DNA from: Phalacrocorax aristotelis
Lineage: Eukaryota > Chordata > Aves > Suliformes > Phalacrocoracidae
Direction: 5' to 3'
DNA length: 64,000 nucleotides
Assembly (NCBI RefSeq): GCF_949628215.1
Contig: NC_134311.1
Location: 59,380,205 to 59,444,204 of the forward strand
Position 1 is the first letter of the stretch. Each line of letters starts with the position of its first letter. The notes under the pieces were generated by a model. That model ran no database searches. It saw nothing but the letters and a program-made list of their open reading frames with translations, and was not told the DNA's origin. Below, one piece after another: positions 61,019-64,000 of the stretch. A program made the translations under genes and the position numbers.

Positions 61019-64000
61019 CATTCTAAATCAGCTGTCCTCTGTGCTCAGTCCATTAACCCTTTCCAGAGCTCAAAGACGAGATATGTCAACAGCAGGTAGC
61101 CAAATATTATCCAATGTTGCTTTCAAAAGAATCAGGAAATAAATAACAATACTAGTACTATTCCTTCCTTATCATTTGTACTGAAAATAATTAACAGCTC
61201 TACAGTTCTACTGTCTCTAATGTCTTTGGAACAGCTAGGTGCTGTCTTCTTAAACTTACAGTTTTGAATGAAAAGTTTTAAGTGTAACCAGAGCTGCTTT
61301 AGTTCTACTATCCTGTAGTATTAAGATTTTTCTCCCATTTTTTCATCAGATGTTTTGAAGATATTAAAATAATTCTCTGATCCCTGGATAATCAAATCTA
61401 AACTCACTAAATCTGTGTACTGTGATAGGAAAGTTGAGGCCTTGAAATTCCCTGTGTCTAGGTTTTCTTACTCTATCTTGCTTAATCCTGGTGTCAGTTA
61501 TTGGTCCAGAGCTTTGGCTAGAGAGTTTCCTTCAGGGATTGTCTGTGTTTCTTACAGCCTTGGCCAGTTCCAGTTCTAAAATAGCAAATTCTCACTAATT
61601 TGTACCCTCTCTCTGCTTCATCTACAGAGAGAACTTAACAGAAGTATAGCTGAGATAACATTTATATATATTTTATAAAAGCAATTATGTAACACTAGGG
61701 AATGCTTATTATTCTGTCACAGTATATTATAACTCAAAGTTAATTGTGCCTATCTAATTTATGGACATTGTACACTCTCATGCAGTATCCTTGTCTTTGT
61801 ACTGTCTTTTAACTACTTACAGTGGGTTTCCTGGTCAGTCAGTCAAACTTTGGTTTTGGGTTTTGTTCTGTTTTGGTTTTTTTTCAGAGTAACTTGTTAG
61901 ACTATGGCCTTAATGCAAGGATTTCCAAAGACAGGGACTTCATACTACCAGCAGGATGTGATCCAGTGAGTGAACAGGCACTACCACTACTGCACTGTTG
62001 TGGTAGTATGATCTGTATTTCAGATCATGACAGCAAGTATTGCGTGAGCAAGGTCCTCTGGAATTCTAAACTTATGGATTCCTTGAATCATCATATAAAT
62101 TAGAGGTCTCCAGTTTTCTTCTGCAACACAGCAGGTGTTAAGCCAGCTCACAGAGGTCCACTTCATGTTATGCACCAAGGAGGAGAAGGGGTTTAGCTGG
62201 GGAGTGGCAGGCAGATAAACCAGAAGGCAGAAGTCAACTCCCACTGAGTGCTCCTCTAAGCAAGGAGGGCAAAAAGTTGTCCCAGCACAGGTCTCTAGGT
62301 ACAGTGAGCCTTTTCTGCTGGCCGAGAGCCCTCTCAGACTCAACCTTTTGACATAGAAAATCCCCTGCTGTGCTCCTGCTCCAACTCATATGAGCAAGGA
62401 AGAACATGCACCAGACAGCTATTCTTGAGGGAAGTTGTCAAGTGGCAGGTTCTCCTACTTATTCATGGCAGTCAGGTGGTCTGCTGGAAATCCTCTGTTC
62501 TTCTCAAGGCCCTCCCTCCTCTCCCCCTTCCTTTTCATCAACTTCTTCTTGTCATTATACTTGCTAGCTGTGAGAAGGTATTAGGAGGCTGTCTCCTAGT
62601 AAATAAATAATTAGAAAGAGGGAAGATCCTCTCTCTTCCCCCTACTGGCTTGCCTTTTTCTGATGATTGCCGCAGATGGAGGGGCTCCTGCCAGGCTCCA
62701 CAGTTCTCCCTAGTGTAGGCAGAGTGAGGCTGCTATCTATCTTCTTCTTCCAAGGCAAGCAATTAATCCTGTTTCCTCATATTCATCTATAATGTTGTAG
62801 TGCTCAAAAAGATACTAGGAGGCTTGCTTCTGCATATTCTTGTTTTCCATCAATTGTCAGGTCCTTTTCAGGTACATGGTGCCACTGCATATAGAAGTCC
62901 TTCACAAAAAACAAAATTTTATCTAAAATGTAAACAAAGAAAAAGACAAAAGGTGAGAGGGAAGGGAAGGATCCTCTTAAGTTAGTCAGTCTTGCTAACC
63001 AAGTCTTTTTCCTGTCAATAACTGTCATTCTCGTGTTATGATGCAGATGTTCTCCCTTGTGGAGAAGGAAAGGGTCATCTGTAAGCCAAAGTGTCAAGCC
63101 ACCACTGTACACAGGGTCTTGCCTGTAAAATATAGTCTGTCTGGTTCGTGTTTTCTTTTCTCTGTCTGTGAATCAGTATAGCATCTTTGATTAATAATGG
63201 TCCTTATGTGTCTCAGACAGCACTTTCTATAAAGAGTAGTTCCATTGAGTTATGTCTTAGATCATTAATTAATTTGCTTACCTGTATCTTACCTTGTAGT
63301 TAGCTCCTTTGTAGCTGGTATTACAAATGAATGATTTTTCAAGTATTTGTTTTCACCCTCTCTCTCCCCATTACCATGGCCTTATTCACAATGTAATAAA
63401 GGTAATGGCATAAAATCTTAAGGAATTATTTTTACTGAGGGGTTTCTCGGTTTACTTAGTGTTTTTAAATGGCTTGCCACCTGCCTTCAGTTTATACATA
63501 GTCATTTTGGCCGATTCTTTCATATACTGTACTACTTTTAGAAGAATTCCCCTGTAACCATGGTAACTATTTTTGCTTAGGCACAGATGAGCACGTGGGT
63601 TCATTTTAATTTAGCTGAAAAGAATAGAGAAATGCTCTTGAAAGCTCCTGAAGTCATTTGGGTTATTACCGGCTTTCATTTCAGGTTCAACAGAGATAGA
63701 ATTGCTCATAGCCTCTCTTCCCTGCTTTCAGTGATTTTTTTTTTTTTAACTTAGTAGGTGTGGGCTGTGAAGAATTTATATAAAAGTTTTGGGTGGTTTT
63801 CCATGGGCAGCTTGCTTTCCTGAAGATAAAAGGTGATGTATGATAAGATTTGCTTAACCAGGAGCAACACTGCAAGAAGCTTCTCTATTAGGCCCCTGTA
63901 ATTCGGTTTCCCTTATACTCTTTGCAAGCCAGGTGGGATTGGGCTGTAATAACCTGAAGAAGAGCCAAGAGGGTAAGAGGGAGGAGAAATGCCGGTCCCA
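61019..64000. other. non-coding right flank
   Basis: No gene, RNA or transposable element recognised. The open frames are short and lack family motifs. A poly-T run lies near 63737-63749. Confidence 0.45.

Noticed and set aside
1..64000. CRISPR arrays, prokaryotic operons, phage or plasmid features
   Set aside because: No regularly spaced repeats or prokaryotic gene organisation; all content is consistent with a vertebrate chromosome.

Overview
The window is vertebrate nuclear DNA, and almost certainly from a bird. One intact, intronless receptor gene (HTR1A) sits in a CpG island. The interspersed repeats are CR1 LINEs and LTR retroviruses of types common in bird genomes. HTR1A lies on the Z chromosome in chicken, so a Z origin is likely, but that is inference. 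There are no bacterial genes, operons or CRISPR arrays.

Layout. (1) 1-2.56 kb: single-copy-looking flank with nothing recognised. (2) 2.56-5.5 kb: CpG island with a TATA box, two short upstream ORFs, the complete HTR1A coding region (413 aa, + strand) and a poly(A) signal. (3) 6.1-7.9 kb: more CpG-rich DNA with no gene I can identify. (4) 7.9-34 kb: a repeat-poor desert holding only microsatellites and one CR1 tip. (5) 34.2-42.0 kb: a stack of decayed endogenous retroviruses. It contains a + strand LTR-gag remnant split by an opposing LTR, and a - strand LTR-PBS-gag-pro-RT remnant whose RT is interrupted by a second - strand provirus. That second provirus has two LTRs but keeps only a PBS, RNase H and integrase between them. 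(6) 42.1-48.9 kb: solo LTRs with target-site duplications and a - strand CR1 that itself carries a solo LTR. (7) 48.9-57.6 kb: desert with one CR1 tip and one solo LTR. (8) 57.6-61.0 kb: a long + strand CR1 with recognisable esterase, endonuclease and reverse-transcriptase regions, broken by stops and frameshifts. (9) 61.0-64.0 kb: nothing recognised.

HTR1A is the only functional protein-coding gene I can support. Every other protein-like reading frame belongs to a transposable element and is broken. The most informative non-gene content is the nested retroviral structure and the target-site duplications, which give a relative order of insertion. I did not find a clearly new biological system. 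The best leads are the PBS-to-RNase H deletion provirus, a hydrophobic reading frame at the start of the older provirus, a compact 250-bp LTR family, the HTR1A upstream ORFs and an orphan CpG island.
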